From the NCBI RefSeq assembly GCF_964275005.1, contig NC_092692.1, forward strand, positions 10,769,643 to 10,833,642: DNA of 64,000 nucleotides, in the 5' to 3' direction. The stretch's first letter is position 1, and each line of letters begins with the position of its first letter. Below the pieces are notes generated by a model. That model made no database searches. It had not been told where the DNA came from and worked only from the letters and a program-made list of their open reading frames with translations. Positions 1 through 12,600 of the stretch are shown piece by piece. The position numbers and the translations under genes are program-made. The stretch is from Diadema setosum (lineage: Eukaryota > Echinodermata > Echinoidea > Diadematoida > Diadematidae).

Positions 1-2261
1 TAGGGCTTACTCTACAAAAACTTTGATTGTCTCTTGCACTTTAAATATCTCCATGGTTTTTTTCATGCTGTCAAGGTACAGTGGAACTTTGGCAACCATG
101 CATGTCATGCATGTGATTAAACACATCACTTCAGCAGCGAAGAACTCAGAGCTTTTGCCAGCCGTGGCTGATGTTTTGTTTTGATTAAGCATTAATTGGT
201 TTATAAGCTAATGAAAACAAACCATTAAAGAAATAACTAAGGAATGATGTTATACTAAATTGATTAAATAGAACGATTTGATTGTTTTTCCTATACAAAA
301 TGCTCCTCATCGACAAAATGCTCCTCATCGACATTATCATTCAGTAACCATTGTAACCACAGAGGTTGCACATTCCTTCCCTCGCCTTCTTTACAGTACA
401 TGTAGTTACAGTACGTTCTGACGGTATAAAGCGAACTTCGAGGATAATGCTGAATATTGCAAAGTCACAAACGATCTTAAGCACACACACTGGATTTTTT
501 TTCCTCAGCTCTCAGATTTATGTTTCCAAAGAAAGTCAAATGAACTACGTAACATCATGGATATCCTTTTATAATGCAATCTATTTCACAGTATCACTTG
601 ACCATTCAGAACACATATATATCGACACACACTCATAGTTGTAGCCCGAAATACTAGTAGATCATGGTTAATGACGATAATGATTAATGATATTCCTCAA
701 CAAACGAGGACCAGAAGTTGACCGCAAAGAAGACTCTGTGGGGTGGTCACTGTGAGAGTGAAAGTCTGTATTACATGCTCGAATTTGCACGTCAATAGAA
801 AGGAGACGAAAAACAAAGAAGAAAGAACCATAAGTTAGATACGCACATTATAATACAAATTATATACGTCGATGGGCGTTGCTCATGGTAACTTGTTGAG
901 AAATACAAATCGGTTGATATGACGAACTACGACGTACAATATCACAACGTTAATAACATTTCCTTGCCGTTGTGCTTGGGTGAATTTTTCAAACAAGAAT
1001 AAGATCAACAAGCTTCATTGCGACCAAAAAACATAAACAATATAAATAGAAACAAAACACAATGTATCTAGACTCTTGAGACGTCAAACGTACCGGACCT
1101 AAGGAATTGCCTGCAATAAACGTTTCGTTTTAGCACCAATGCACTTACAATGAATATGAGGTACTTGCAACCCTAAACGTAAGCTCCCATCTACCTCTCG
1201 TGAGACCAGTATCAAAGGAATCTCTGCAAGCTATTTCAAAAACTGGAAAACAAATTCTTATGCTAAAATGTTTTGAAACACTACCTTTGCTCATCGAGGA
1301 TCTTTTTGACATTTTCTGTTTACTCGTACATCTGAATGCAAAATTCATTCGCGCTTCTTCCAGATACGCTTCTCCATTCGGGTAATGGTACCAAGATGTT
1401 AATTACTATATAGTCGTATTGTACTTGATTGGGATGCGTGTTGCAATCTGAACACTCTCAGACTGTATTACAAGCTCATGATGATTTGATTGATGAGCTC
1501 ATTACAAACTATTGTCTGTTTGTTTGTTTGTTTTTAAAGGAGATGCATATTGCTCTGTTATTATAAATATTGAATTACAAAGGGCAACAAACAAAACACT
1601 CCCTTAAAACTATTAAATCGATTCACAATAAATAAAATATTTCGAAAAAAATAAACAAAAGCTATTTAATCACTTATAGCTTCGCGACTTGACAGGCCTA
1701 CTATACCACGGTGCCATCCACCAAAAGTCAGCTCACATAAGGACCACTGTTCGTTCACACTTCGGAGAAATACTTCTATTTGCAATGCTACTACACTGAT
1801 ACTCCATATTGTCTTCAAAAGGGTTTTTAACATTCCAACCCAGTGAATTTGTTAATTATAAGAAAACCAAGTAAGCAAATATAATTCATAATTTATGCCA
1901 ATCTGACAAAGTCATTTTGTTCTGAACAACGATAAAAAAGGATAGAAAAACTGTATCTTAATCACCGCTAGCTCTCTTATCAAGGAAATGATTTTTACTG
2001 CTATGGAACTATGCAAACACATCCAATCTATTAATATCTCCACAGAAGATCGCATCTCCTTGTTTTTACGTCTTCCATGATAATGCCTTTTTTTCATATT
2101 CAAATTCCAACCAACATGACCAAAATGAAATTAAAGTCTATAGCAGACACAAAAATACAATGTAAAATATGCACAATTGCTCATGAAAACAGTTTAAACC
2201 AAACCACACACATGTCAGACAGGATCGAAGACGAGACGGGACGAGACAAGACAATACCAGA

Positions 2262-2505
2262 CAATCTCTCCCGGATTTGATTGTATTTTTTTTTTCGTTC
2301 CATTTTTGTTTCATTGGCTTGTGTACAATCCTTTTCTCTTGTACGCTCTATATGAACTTATATTTTATGTTCCCTCTTTGTCACCGTGTTTGTAACCTTG
2401 TTTTTTTAAAACTCAAATTGTACTTTGTCCGTGATGCAGGGTCCCTTGGCAGAGCAGTTCCGAGTGAGCTGAAAGGGCTACCCTGCTAAAAGAAAACTGA
2501 ATAAA
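2262..2505 (+). mobile_element. LINE-like 3' tail insertion
   Basis: Present in block A but missing at the matching place in block C (near 55830). It has a T-rich start, a short hairpin (GCAGGGT at 2437-2443 with ACCCTGC at 2480-2486) and an end CTGAATAAATGAC, a layout seen in 3' tails of invertebrate LINEs. No coding part remains. Family not assigned. Confidence 0.4.
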
Positions 2506-3099
2506 TGACAAAACGTAAAAAACCCCAACCAATATAACATTGTAGTAAATTTTGATCCTGTTTTGTTTTCAAACTCGCATTGAGCGATTCAAGACTCCAG
2601 ACACTAACGCTTTATAAAAGTGAAATGGCAGTGACTGAGTTGTGCAGATCGATTCACAAAAATTTACATGATATGAATATCATGTAAATATATATTTGAA
2701 CTGGGATATCTATCATTTTACATTATTCGCACAATGTTCATCAAAGCAAAATTTCATCCCAATACAGAGTATTTCTATTTAACACCAAAGCTCTTGATAA
2801 ACAGGCAATGAACTGTCATGACTTAAAACGTCGTAAAAATAATAAAATGGTTATTGTAATAATATTCCCAATTACTATCTTTACATAAAGAACAAAACAG
2901 GTTATTCTTCCTCTTAATTTACAATCATAAACTTCCTTTACTACAAGAATAGTAATATAACTTAATGAGGAAGTGCTGCGCTGGTACCATTAAAACCCTA
3001 AAGATACATTTTTCGTCGTAACTGCATTTTCTAAACCCTAGTTCATTCTTCTTTAGACTTCATTTCATAATATATCAACGTATTGCACTCACTCAAGAG

Positions 3100-4744
3100 C
3101 AGTGGCGTACCTAGGGAAAACGGCGCCCGGGGCAAGTACAAAAATTGCGCCCCTAATTTCTGAAAAAAGTGTTCAACCCCAACACCATCCCGGTAGGGAC
3201 TTTAAATAAAGTCCACATGATGCCTTTTCAAGCACTTAAAAAGGGATCTTTTGAGGGTGATTTAAATGTAATGAATTTTGATAGATTTTGGCGAGCGAGC
3301 GCAGCGAGCGAGCCGAAAATTTTTGTATTTCAGCTTACAAAACATGGAATTCTTGTCATTTTTTGCTTACCAAATCTTACAATTCTAATCAAGATATAGT
3401 GACGGCCTTATAGATAACGATTTATACCAAAAAACTGAGGACTATAAAAGATATTCAAAATTAGTGAGCTGAAATTTGTATATGTCCTCGTCATCATCAC
3501 GTATTGTTCTTATCTTTTCTTATATAAATTTTGGCGAGCGAGCGCAGCGAGCGAGCCGAAAATGTTTGTATTTCAGCTTACAAAACATGGAATTCTTTTC
3601 ATTTTTTGCATATTAAATCTCACAATTATAGTGACGACCTTATAGATAACGATTTATACCAACAAACTGAGGGCTTGAAAAAATACTCTAAATTAGTACG
3701 AGCGAGTGAGCCGAAATTTGTATATTTCTGCGTCATCATTACGTTTTTTTCTTATCTTTTTTATTTTTTTTTTGCGCCGCCCCCCCCCCCCGTATGTTCG
3801 AAACCGTTGGCGTCCTCTTTTGATCCAATCGGCGATCGCTTCAGAACGAATGAAATTGCAGTCGCTGCTCCGTGTAACATTTTTCCTGCTAAATATAAAA
3901 TGACATGAGTGAACACAATAGACATTATCATTTTGTCCGCGTCATCGTCACGTTTTGTTCTTATCTTCTTCTCTTTTTTATAAATATACAAATTTTGGCG
4001 AGCGAGCGCAGCGAGCGAGCCGAAAATTTTTGTATTTCAGCTTACAAATTATGAAACTCTTTTCATTTTTTGCTTATTAAATCTTACAATTCTAATCAAG
4101 ATATAGTGACGGCCTTATAGATAACGATTTATACCAACAAACTGAGGACTTGAAAAAATACTCTAAATTAGTACGAGCGAGTGAGCCGAAATTTGTATAT
4201 TTCCGCGTCATCATTACGTTTTGTTGTTATCTTGTTTGATTCGGGTTTTTTTGCGCCCCCCCCCCCTTATGTTCGAAACCGTTTGCGCCTTCTTTTGATC
4301 CAATTGGCGATCGCTTCAGAACGAAAGAAATGGCAGCCGCTGCTCCGTGAAACATTTTGCCTGCTTAATATGAAATGACATGTGTGAACACAATAGACAC
4401 TGTCATTTTGTCATCATCACGTTTTGTTCTTACCTTCTTTTTTATATAAATTTTGGCGAGCGAGCCAAAAATTTTTGTATTTCAGCTCACAGAACATGGA
4501 ATTTTTGTGTGAACACAATAAACATTGTCATTTTGTCCGCGTCATCATCATATTTTGTTTTTATCTTGTTTGATTTGGTTTTCTGCCCCTCCCTCCTTCC
4601 GGGCGAGTTTTTTTTTCCCCTTCTTCTTCTCCTTTTCTTTTTTTTTTCTTCTTCTTCGTTTTTTTTTTCCGTTTTTTTGCGCCCCCAAGGAGTGGCGCCC
4701 GGGGCACGTGCCCCCCTTGCCCCCCCCCCCTAGATACGCCACTG
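3100..4744. mobile_element. non-autonomous hAT-type element, copy 1
   Basis: Terminal inverted repeats are CAGTGGCGTACCTAGG and its complement CCTAGATACGCCACTG (one difference). The 8-bp duplication CTCAAGAG flanks it exactly (3092-3099 and 4745-4752). Eight-base duplications with CAGTGGCG-type ends are typical of hAT. Inside are three to four copies of a 240-470 bp subrepeat with a GCGAGCGAGC direct repeat, poly-C tracts, and subterminal GGCGCCCGGGGCA repeats at both ends. No transposase frame is present. The site is empty in block C at about 56490. Confidence 0.88.
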
Positions 4745-6414
4745 CTCAAGAGATTATTAACGTTTGTACATACGCATTACAAACATTCTATTCTTTCAGT
4801 ATTGTTCAGTCAACCTAATTATCTTCAACATCTTATTTCTATGTAATATGTAATGCAATGTTTTGAACCGAAACCACCGTAAATCAAAACCTGATGTACT
4901 ATATTTACGGGGACAACGGAAATGATCGCCCCTTTATTTTTCCATCAAGACGTATTAAGTTGCCATTGATGAAAACCTTTACACTGATATACTCTATTCT
5001 TAAACGAAGCATAATGAATATGGGAACATTCTTTAAGTTGTTTTATAGCCAGACTGAAGAAGAAATCCACCCAAAATACAAAAGAAAAAGACAAATATTC
5101 CCTACAGAACGATACAAAATGACAAAAATTGGATAAGAAATAAGGAAGATATGACATTTTGAAATTTCACATTTTTTTTTTCGGAAAGCATTTCTTGACC
5201 AGTCCTTTTGAATATTCACATCAGTAAGTTGGCGATATTGTACTCTCACAATTTCTTATTCATTTCTTATACAGAAATGACAAAAAAAATCTCATATCAA
5301 ACTGTGTAAATATAAAACTTGTTTTAAGCCCACCCAAAATAAAAGAGAACAAATGTTAAAAACTCTGATATATCGTGGTGTGAGAACATGCTTTTACTTG
5401 TTTTAGCTAAAGATACCCGGGTGTATACATGATATCTATTATAACAACTATGAAAAATTGCAAGGGTATTATGACATCATCAACTCGCTAATTTGAATAT
5501 TCATAGGGATTGGCCGTAAAATGTTTTCCGAAAAAGCTTGAAATCTTAAATTGTCATATCTTCCTTATATCTATCCGATTTTAAAAAAAATCATATTATG
5601 TGGGGAATTTTTCTCTTCCCTTTGAAGTTTATTTCTTTTTTAGAGTGGATTTCTCCTTTGAGGCATTTTGTATAATGTGCAATATGGCTCATGCAATGGC
5701 TAACAATTAAAATCTGTTATTAGATTTTTCAACATAAACTAATCACATTATAGCATCATCATCGTGTTTGCTCATTTTCTGTTATCTCCTGGTTCTCTGT
5801 GGTAACTGGAATGAACACGTCCTAACCCCTTAGAAAAATTAAAGGAGCAACCACTGATCTTTAGAAGAATAAACTGAACTTGTATCTCTCCATTGTATAG
5901 TTTGGCCTGCTACACTCCCAAAAGACCGGCGGAGGCAGCAGTGCTGCAATGAGGTAATATTCACGATGACGGGACGGTCAAAGCTAAAAGCTTATGTGTT
6001 TTGATCCCAGTACCTGCGGAAACTAGACCGGAAGTGACACGATTGCCCTTCATGTCAAGGCCAAAAGATATTGGTGATGACAGGGAGGTGAGAATCGTCT
6101 CACCTCCGTGGTGATGGCACGTGCATGGTTTTCCCTGTAGTCAGGCCAATAGCCTTGGGTCGTCGTTATAATGCAATATGTTTACTGTGACAACAACTAT
6201 ACTACGGAAAGCGCTCTGGCACGCACAATTTCTGACCATAGCATCCGAATGTATATAGGCTACAATTATTATCGTCACTATAAAGAGGGGTATGCTCCTA
6301 ATGCAGCTAACCCGAAGGTCGATGTGAAATACAACGGCATCGGAATAATGATGCATGAAGGCTAAAGCATTGGGAGTAATGCACGACTGCGGTACAGCCC
6401 TTCGAGCGGGCATC

Positions 6415-6668
6415 TCATAGAATGGCGCATTTGCTGCCCGCCTCCTTGTTCTTCATGACACGGTCGCCAACGACCAGGCACTGTCGCAGTGCCTCCAGCG
6501 CGTCGACGTGTTTCTTCCTGTCGTAGTCGTGCGACTGGAGGGTGTAGTTCTCGAGCTCGAACAGGTAGTTGATGCCCATATCCTGCAGCCCGACGCGGAA
6601 CGCCGCCACGTCACTCCTGACGACCAGTGGGCTACAGCAGTTTGTCATGATAACAATTGGGGGCTCGC
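6415..6668 (-). CDS. copy A exon 4: C-terminal half with CaaX box
   Basis: The acceptor is TTTTGTCAG. It codes [11 protein letters not shown], the helix-strand-helix [19 protein letters not shown], and [19 protein letters not shown], ending K-C-A-I-L then TGA. This matches the C-terminal part of the IFI44 GTPase domain (T-K-V-D strand, LGIP region, KNY strand), with the lysine and aspartate of TKVD missing. Confidence 0.85.
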
Positions 6669-9600
6669 CTGACAAAATATGAACAACAACAACAACAAAA
6701 CAATAATCTAGCTATTCGACTGCAGGGCCCAGTCGAGGATATGCCTCCACCTTTGACGCAGGCAGTTCCACTACATGTTGTTACTAACTGAAGAACATGT
6801 TTCTAGTACGCGGACCTTGAGAAATGACCATAGACCCTCTTTTCACAGGAGAAATATTCCCTCGATCATCTATTGCAGTCCACGACATCAAATTACATTC
6901 CCATGACATTCCCCAATATAGCACAGTTTATGCTGGAAAGTGATGTTTAGCTGGAATTCAGTAACATTTGATCAAGACCTTTCGTTTCTGAAATTTAAGC
7001 ATTTTGGCCTGCATTTGAATTATAATACCTATTTCGAAATATATTCATTTTGGTTCTTCTTATAGATCCGTCCTCTACCAACTTTTCATCATAAGCTGGG
7101 TTCGACATTAGCGGTGGCCAGGTGGCCCGGGGCCCCACTAACAAAAGACCCAGGGTGGTATTTTGAAATCCTTCCTGCGAAGACATTTCTTCCTAAGTCA
7201 GGATTTTTTCCTAAGTGGTATTCTGAAAATCTTCCTAAGTCATGGTTACTTCCTAAGTCTGTTCCTAAGTTTTTTTTCCCCCTAAACTTCGGAAGAAACT
7301 TGGGAATGGGGCGGGAATATGAAAATGAGGATGAGATATGCAAATTCTGACTTAGGAAGAAGTTGGTATTGGTTCGCGCTCCCCGGAGTATCGCACCTTC
7401 ACCTCCCATGCATTCTTGCAGACTATTAACTGAGAACATTGCATATTCTATCATAACGGTAAAAACAACTGCCAAGCACAATGCGCATAGAAATTTTGAC
7501 CTCCCATGCATTTCTTTTTCGGGCCACCAGAGAAAGGAAGTAAGTGTTAAGCCATGTTCCGATTTTTTTTTTCAAAGTTTACATTCATATTCTTGTTGGA
7601 TAAATCCCTATTGAAATTCAAAGGCCCGAATTCACGAAGGTGGTAAAATTGAAACCATGGTTGAAACCATGGACAATTTGTATGGAGCGCCAAGTGTCTC
7701 ATGGCCTATTTCGTTACAAAATTAGTCATTTCGTTGACGAAAAAGAAAAACATTTCGTAGCGAAATGATTGATTTCGTAACAACATAGCATAATAGCATA
7801 ATACGTACCCGTCATATATCTAATGGTTTCCACAAGCTCTCTTAGATCTGCCGGCCTTAAACTTAGACGATTTGCACTGTAAAATAAAACAATAAATACA
7901 CAAAAATTGAATTTTTCCATAACCCGGAAATCCTTTCATCCTACTGGTTTCCAAACACTTTGATTGAATGCCACAATCTGGCGATTTCAAGGTGAGTGAA
8001 ATCACTAAATATCAATAAACGAACAATCTGTGAGTGTATGGTTTACTGCAGTTCGTCTTTGTAGTGTTTCATAATTATCCTCGCTGATTGAGAATTATTG
8101 GACAACTGTTTCTTTCTTTCCTCATTATGAACACATCTTGCAAGTTTCGGGAAAATCCAATAGTGCAACAATTCCGGTGGTAAATATGAAAGACCTGGCT
8201 GGTGTTAAATTTCCGGTGCTCATTTGTGGTGTTAGATTAAAACCTCCTGGTGTCACTTAAAAATATAAAACTGTTTTGGAATAGTTACGTAGTTACAGTT
8301 ACTGTTCTTTTTTGTTGATTTTAAACGTCAACAGGACGATCAAGAACTTTCCAATAAAGTACTTGTTTTGTTTTGTTTTTTAGAAAGTGTGAAAATATTT
8401 ACACCACAGGAACACCAGTTGGTGTGGTCTCCTATTGACACTGGGCGGGTGTTACACCATTGACATTAACACCAGAAATATCAAACCAACACCATGCGGT
8501 GTCATAGCTGATTTAACACCAGCGCAGTGTCAAAAATATCACCAACTCATGTCAAATTAACACCAAGAAGTGCCAGGTAAACACTTCTCAACACCATCAC
8601 AACATACTTTCTACATCCGTAGGTGTGGTCCTCTATTAACACTTGATCGGCGTTAGATTTATATAAACTCCCATGGTGTTAAATTTAAAGGGTGTGTACA
8701 ATTCTGATTGAGGCGAGGATTTAGCTTTTGAAGTTTTGCAAGATATTCAGAAACCACTCTATGAGATGTCAAAGAGCATGCAATTCTAAGGGGTATCAAA
8801 AGTTTATTTGATGAAAATCGGTTTTGAAAATTATGTCTGAGATATCCAAAAACAAGATGAAACAAAGAGATCCTAATAAAATGCGCGACCTGTCGCCTTT
8901 TATTATTATCCCTTTTTTGGATATTTCAGCCATTTGAAAACCAATTTTCATCAAATAAACGTGGAATCCTTCTTAGAATTAAATGCTCTTTCATATTTCG
9001 TAAGAGGGTTCTCCTTATCTCATTTAGGAATGTTATAAACTTGAATCCCCACCTCAACCAGTACTGTACAGTCCCTTTAACCCCAAATTCCACTGTTTCT
9101 TTCGTACTTTATCATAAATACACCCTAGAAAATTGCTGAAAATCTGATCATCCCTTCCCATGTTATTGGAAGATTGAGTTATCATATGTCCCTTTAATGA
9201 GATGCCATGATCTTTCACTATGGACTTTTCTTGCCTCATAGTGAACACACCCTGAAAGTATTGTGAAAGTTCGTTAATCCGTTTTCAAGTTATCTTGTAT
9301 ACAAACAAACAGACAGACAAACATATGGAACCAAAAACATAATCTCCGCTGGCCGCTTAGGTTTTACCTTCTGGTGGAGGTAATATGCTATACTACAGGT
9401 TTTCCCATCATTTTCGCACTTTTGTCATTCAATTTCAAAGATTTATTATTCAATTTCGTCCCGAGAAGCAGGTGGAACGCAAATCCTAGCTTCAATTTCG
9501 TCAATTGTCATTGTAATTCGTTTTTCGTCAAGCATTTTCGAAGACATATCATTCAAAATCGTCAGTTGTCATTCAAATTCGTCCCTCCCGCTGACGGATC

Positions 9601-12600
9601 GCAGAATGTGAAGATCAAATTCGTCTTTGTTCACACAATTTCATGAATTTTTCATTCAAATTAGTCAGATGTTGTCGATTTTTTATTTTGATGGTGAACC
9701 AACTTTAAGCCGACATATTTTTAGTTTCTCTCGTAATCTGTATCGTTACACATTATTCCCTAACCATTTGCTTTAACAATACACATAAAACAAGACAACC
9801 AACGAAAATGATTGAAGGATAAACGACAGTCAAAAGTCATAACCCAAGACAGTATGTCAGTGTCACATTTTGAACTTTAACTCGTAATGTTCAGGTTTTC
9901 GCATCATAGGCCTAATAGTCTGGGTGCCAAAGCGACTTTTTGGGCCTAACCTTGTTTTACCGTCCACCCAATGTTTTTTTTTTATGGTTTTACCCTATTT
10001 CGGGGGTGCTGAATCCGAATCTGGATGATGCAACTCTTGCATCCTTGAGGGTTTTGAGATATTCAAGATGGCCGCCAAAATGGCCGCCCGAACTGGAAAT
10101 TCCCACGTATTTCCTTCTAAATGGTGATAGATTGAAAACAATTGACGGTTTTACCCTATTTCGAGGGTGCTGAATCCAAATCTGGATGATGCAACTCTTG
10201 CATCCTTGAGGGTTTTGAGATATTCAAGATGGCCGCCAAAATGGCCGCACCAATTAAAACCAGAATTTCCCATGTATTTCCTTCTAAATGGTGAGAAATT
10301 GAAAATAATTGATGGTTTTACCCTATTTCGAGGGTGCTGAATCCGAAACTGGACGATGCAACTCTTGCATCCATGAAGTTTTTGAAATATTCAAGATGGC
10401 CGCCAAAATGGCCGCCAATTAAAAACGGGAATTCCCACGTATTTCCTTCTAAATGGTGAGATATGGAAAACAATTGATGGTTTTGCCCTATTTCGAGGGT
10501 GCTGAATCCGAATCTGGATGATGCAACTCTTGCATCCATGAAGTTTTTGAGATATTCAAGATGGCCGCCAAAATGGCCGCCAAATAAAACCGGAATTTCC
10601 CACGTATTTCCTTCTTAATGGTGAGATATGGAAAACATATCATATTGTGATAGTGATGTAGAGAAGTGTACTGAAATTACTCAATATTACCTGTCTTAAT
10701 CCATGAGCAGTTTTAATCTCTTCATCCATGAACACTCAATTTGGTTATTTGGTTTATATTGATGGTCTTGATGACATTGTTGAAGACACGAGCGGGACAT
10801 TTTTATAGTTATGCTTCAATTTTTTTTTTTCAATTATGATGTAACATTATATATGTGTATATGTATAATATGTATACGTATATATAATATATTACAAACA
10901 CACACGAGGGGACGGTCATATCACAGGTAACGCGAAAAAAAATTGAGTAAAAAAACAAACGACATCATGGAAGGTACTAATTTAAGTATAAGAAAATGTT
11001 AAGGAGTTTCCGTTCATACAGGACATTTTAGATGTCCCAAAACCTTCAAAGACCTTCAGCACCCTCGTAATAGGGTAAGACCATCAATTTATTTTAAAAC
11101 TTTTACCATTCAGAAAAAATATATCAACATTGGAATTCTGCCACTTACTTTGGCTGTCATCTTGTCGTCTAAAAACCCTAAAGAATGGATGAATTTCAAC
11201 AACCAAGTTTCGAGGGTGCTGAATAGAGTCTAAAATTTTCCAATTTTTGACAGTTATATTGGCGGTCATCTTGGACATCTCAAAAACCCTTAAAAAGAAT
11301 ACGAAAGTTCCATCAACCAGGTTCGGACTCAGCACCCTCGAAATAGAGTAAAACCGCCAATTGTTTTCAATTTTACACCATTTAGAAGGCAACAGAGGGT
11401 TTACATGGAAAATTTCGTTTTTAACGACCATTTAGGGGCCATTCTGGCGGCCATCTTTATTATCTCAAAACCCTCAAGGAAGCAAGAGCTGTATCCTGGA
11501 GCTTCAAATTCAGCAAACTCAAAATAGTGTAAAACCACCAACTGTTTTATATTTTACACCATTTAGAAGGAAATAGGGGTCCACATATGAATTTCCGTGT
11601 TTGGCGGTCATTTTTGGCGACCATCTTTATCATCTCAAAACCCTTAAGGATGCAAGAGTTGTATCCTGAGCTTCGGATTCAGCACACTCAAAATAAGATA
11701 AAAACCACCAATGGCTTTCAATATATGGAAACTTCCGTTTTGGGTGGCCATTCTGGCGGCCATATTGAATATCTCAAAATCTTCAATAATGCAGGAGTTG
11801 CATCATCCAGATTCTCCTTCAGCACCCTCGAAATAGGGCAAAACCATCAATTGTTTTCAATTTCTCACCATTTAGAAGGAAATACGAAGGAATTTTCGGT
11901 TTTGGCGGCCATTTTGGCGGCCATATTGAATATCTCAAAATCCTCAAGGAAGCAAGAGTTGCATCATTCATGTGCAGATTCGGATTCAGCACCCTCGAAA
12001 TAGGGTAAAACCATCAATTGTTTTCCATATCTCACCATTTAGAAGGAAATACGCAAAGAGATTTTCCCCAGTGAGAAAAATCTCTTTGGAAATGAGTGGG
12101 AAATTCCGGTTTTGATTGGCGGCCATTTTGGCGGCCATCTTGAATATCTCGAGAACTTCATGGATGCAAGAGTTGCATCATCCAGATTGGGATTCAGCAC
12201 CCTCGAAATAGGGCAAAACCATCAATCGTTTTCCATATCTCACCATTTAGAAGGAAATACGTGGGAATTTCCGGTTTTAATCGGCGGCCATTTTGGCGGC
12301 CATCTTGAATATCTCAAAAACTTCATGGATGCAAGAGTTGCATCATCCAGTTTCGGATTCAGCACCCTCGAAATAGGGTAAAACCATCAATTGTTTTCAA
12401 TTTCTCACCATTTAGAAGGAAATACATGGGAATTTCCGGTTTTAATTGGCACGGCCATTCTGGCGGCCATCTTGAACATGTCAAAAACTTCATGGATGCA
12501 TGAGTTGCATCATCCATTTTCGGATTCAGCACCTTCCAAATATGATAGAATTATCAATTGTTTTCAATTTCACACCATTTAGAAGGAAATACGTGGGAAT

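Noticed and set aside
4525-4818. Lysine-rich or phenylalanine-rich open frames, also at 31912-32269
   Set aside because: Low-complexity T/C tracts inside the two hAT elements.
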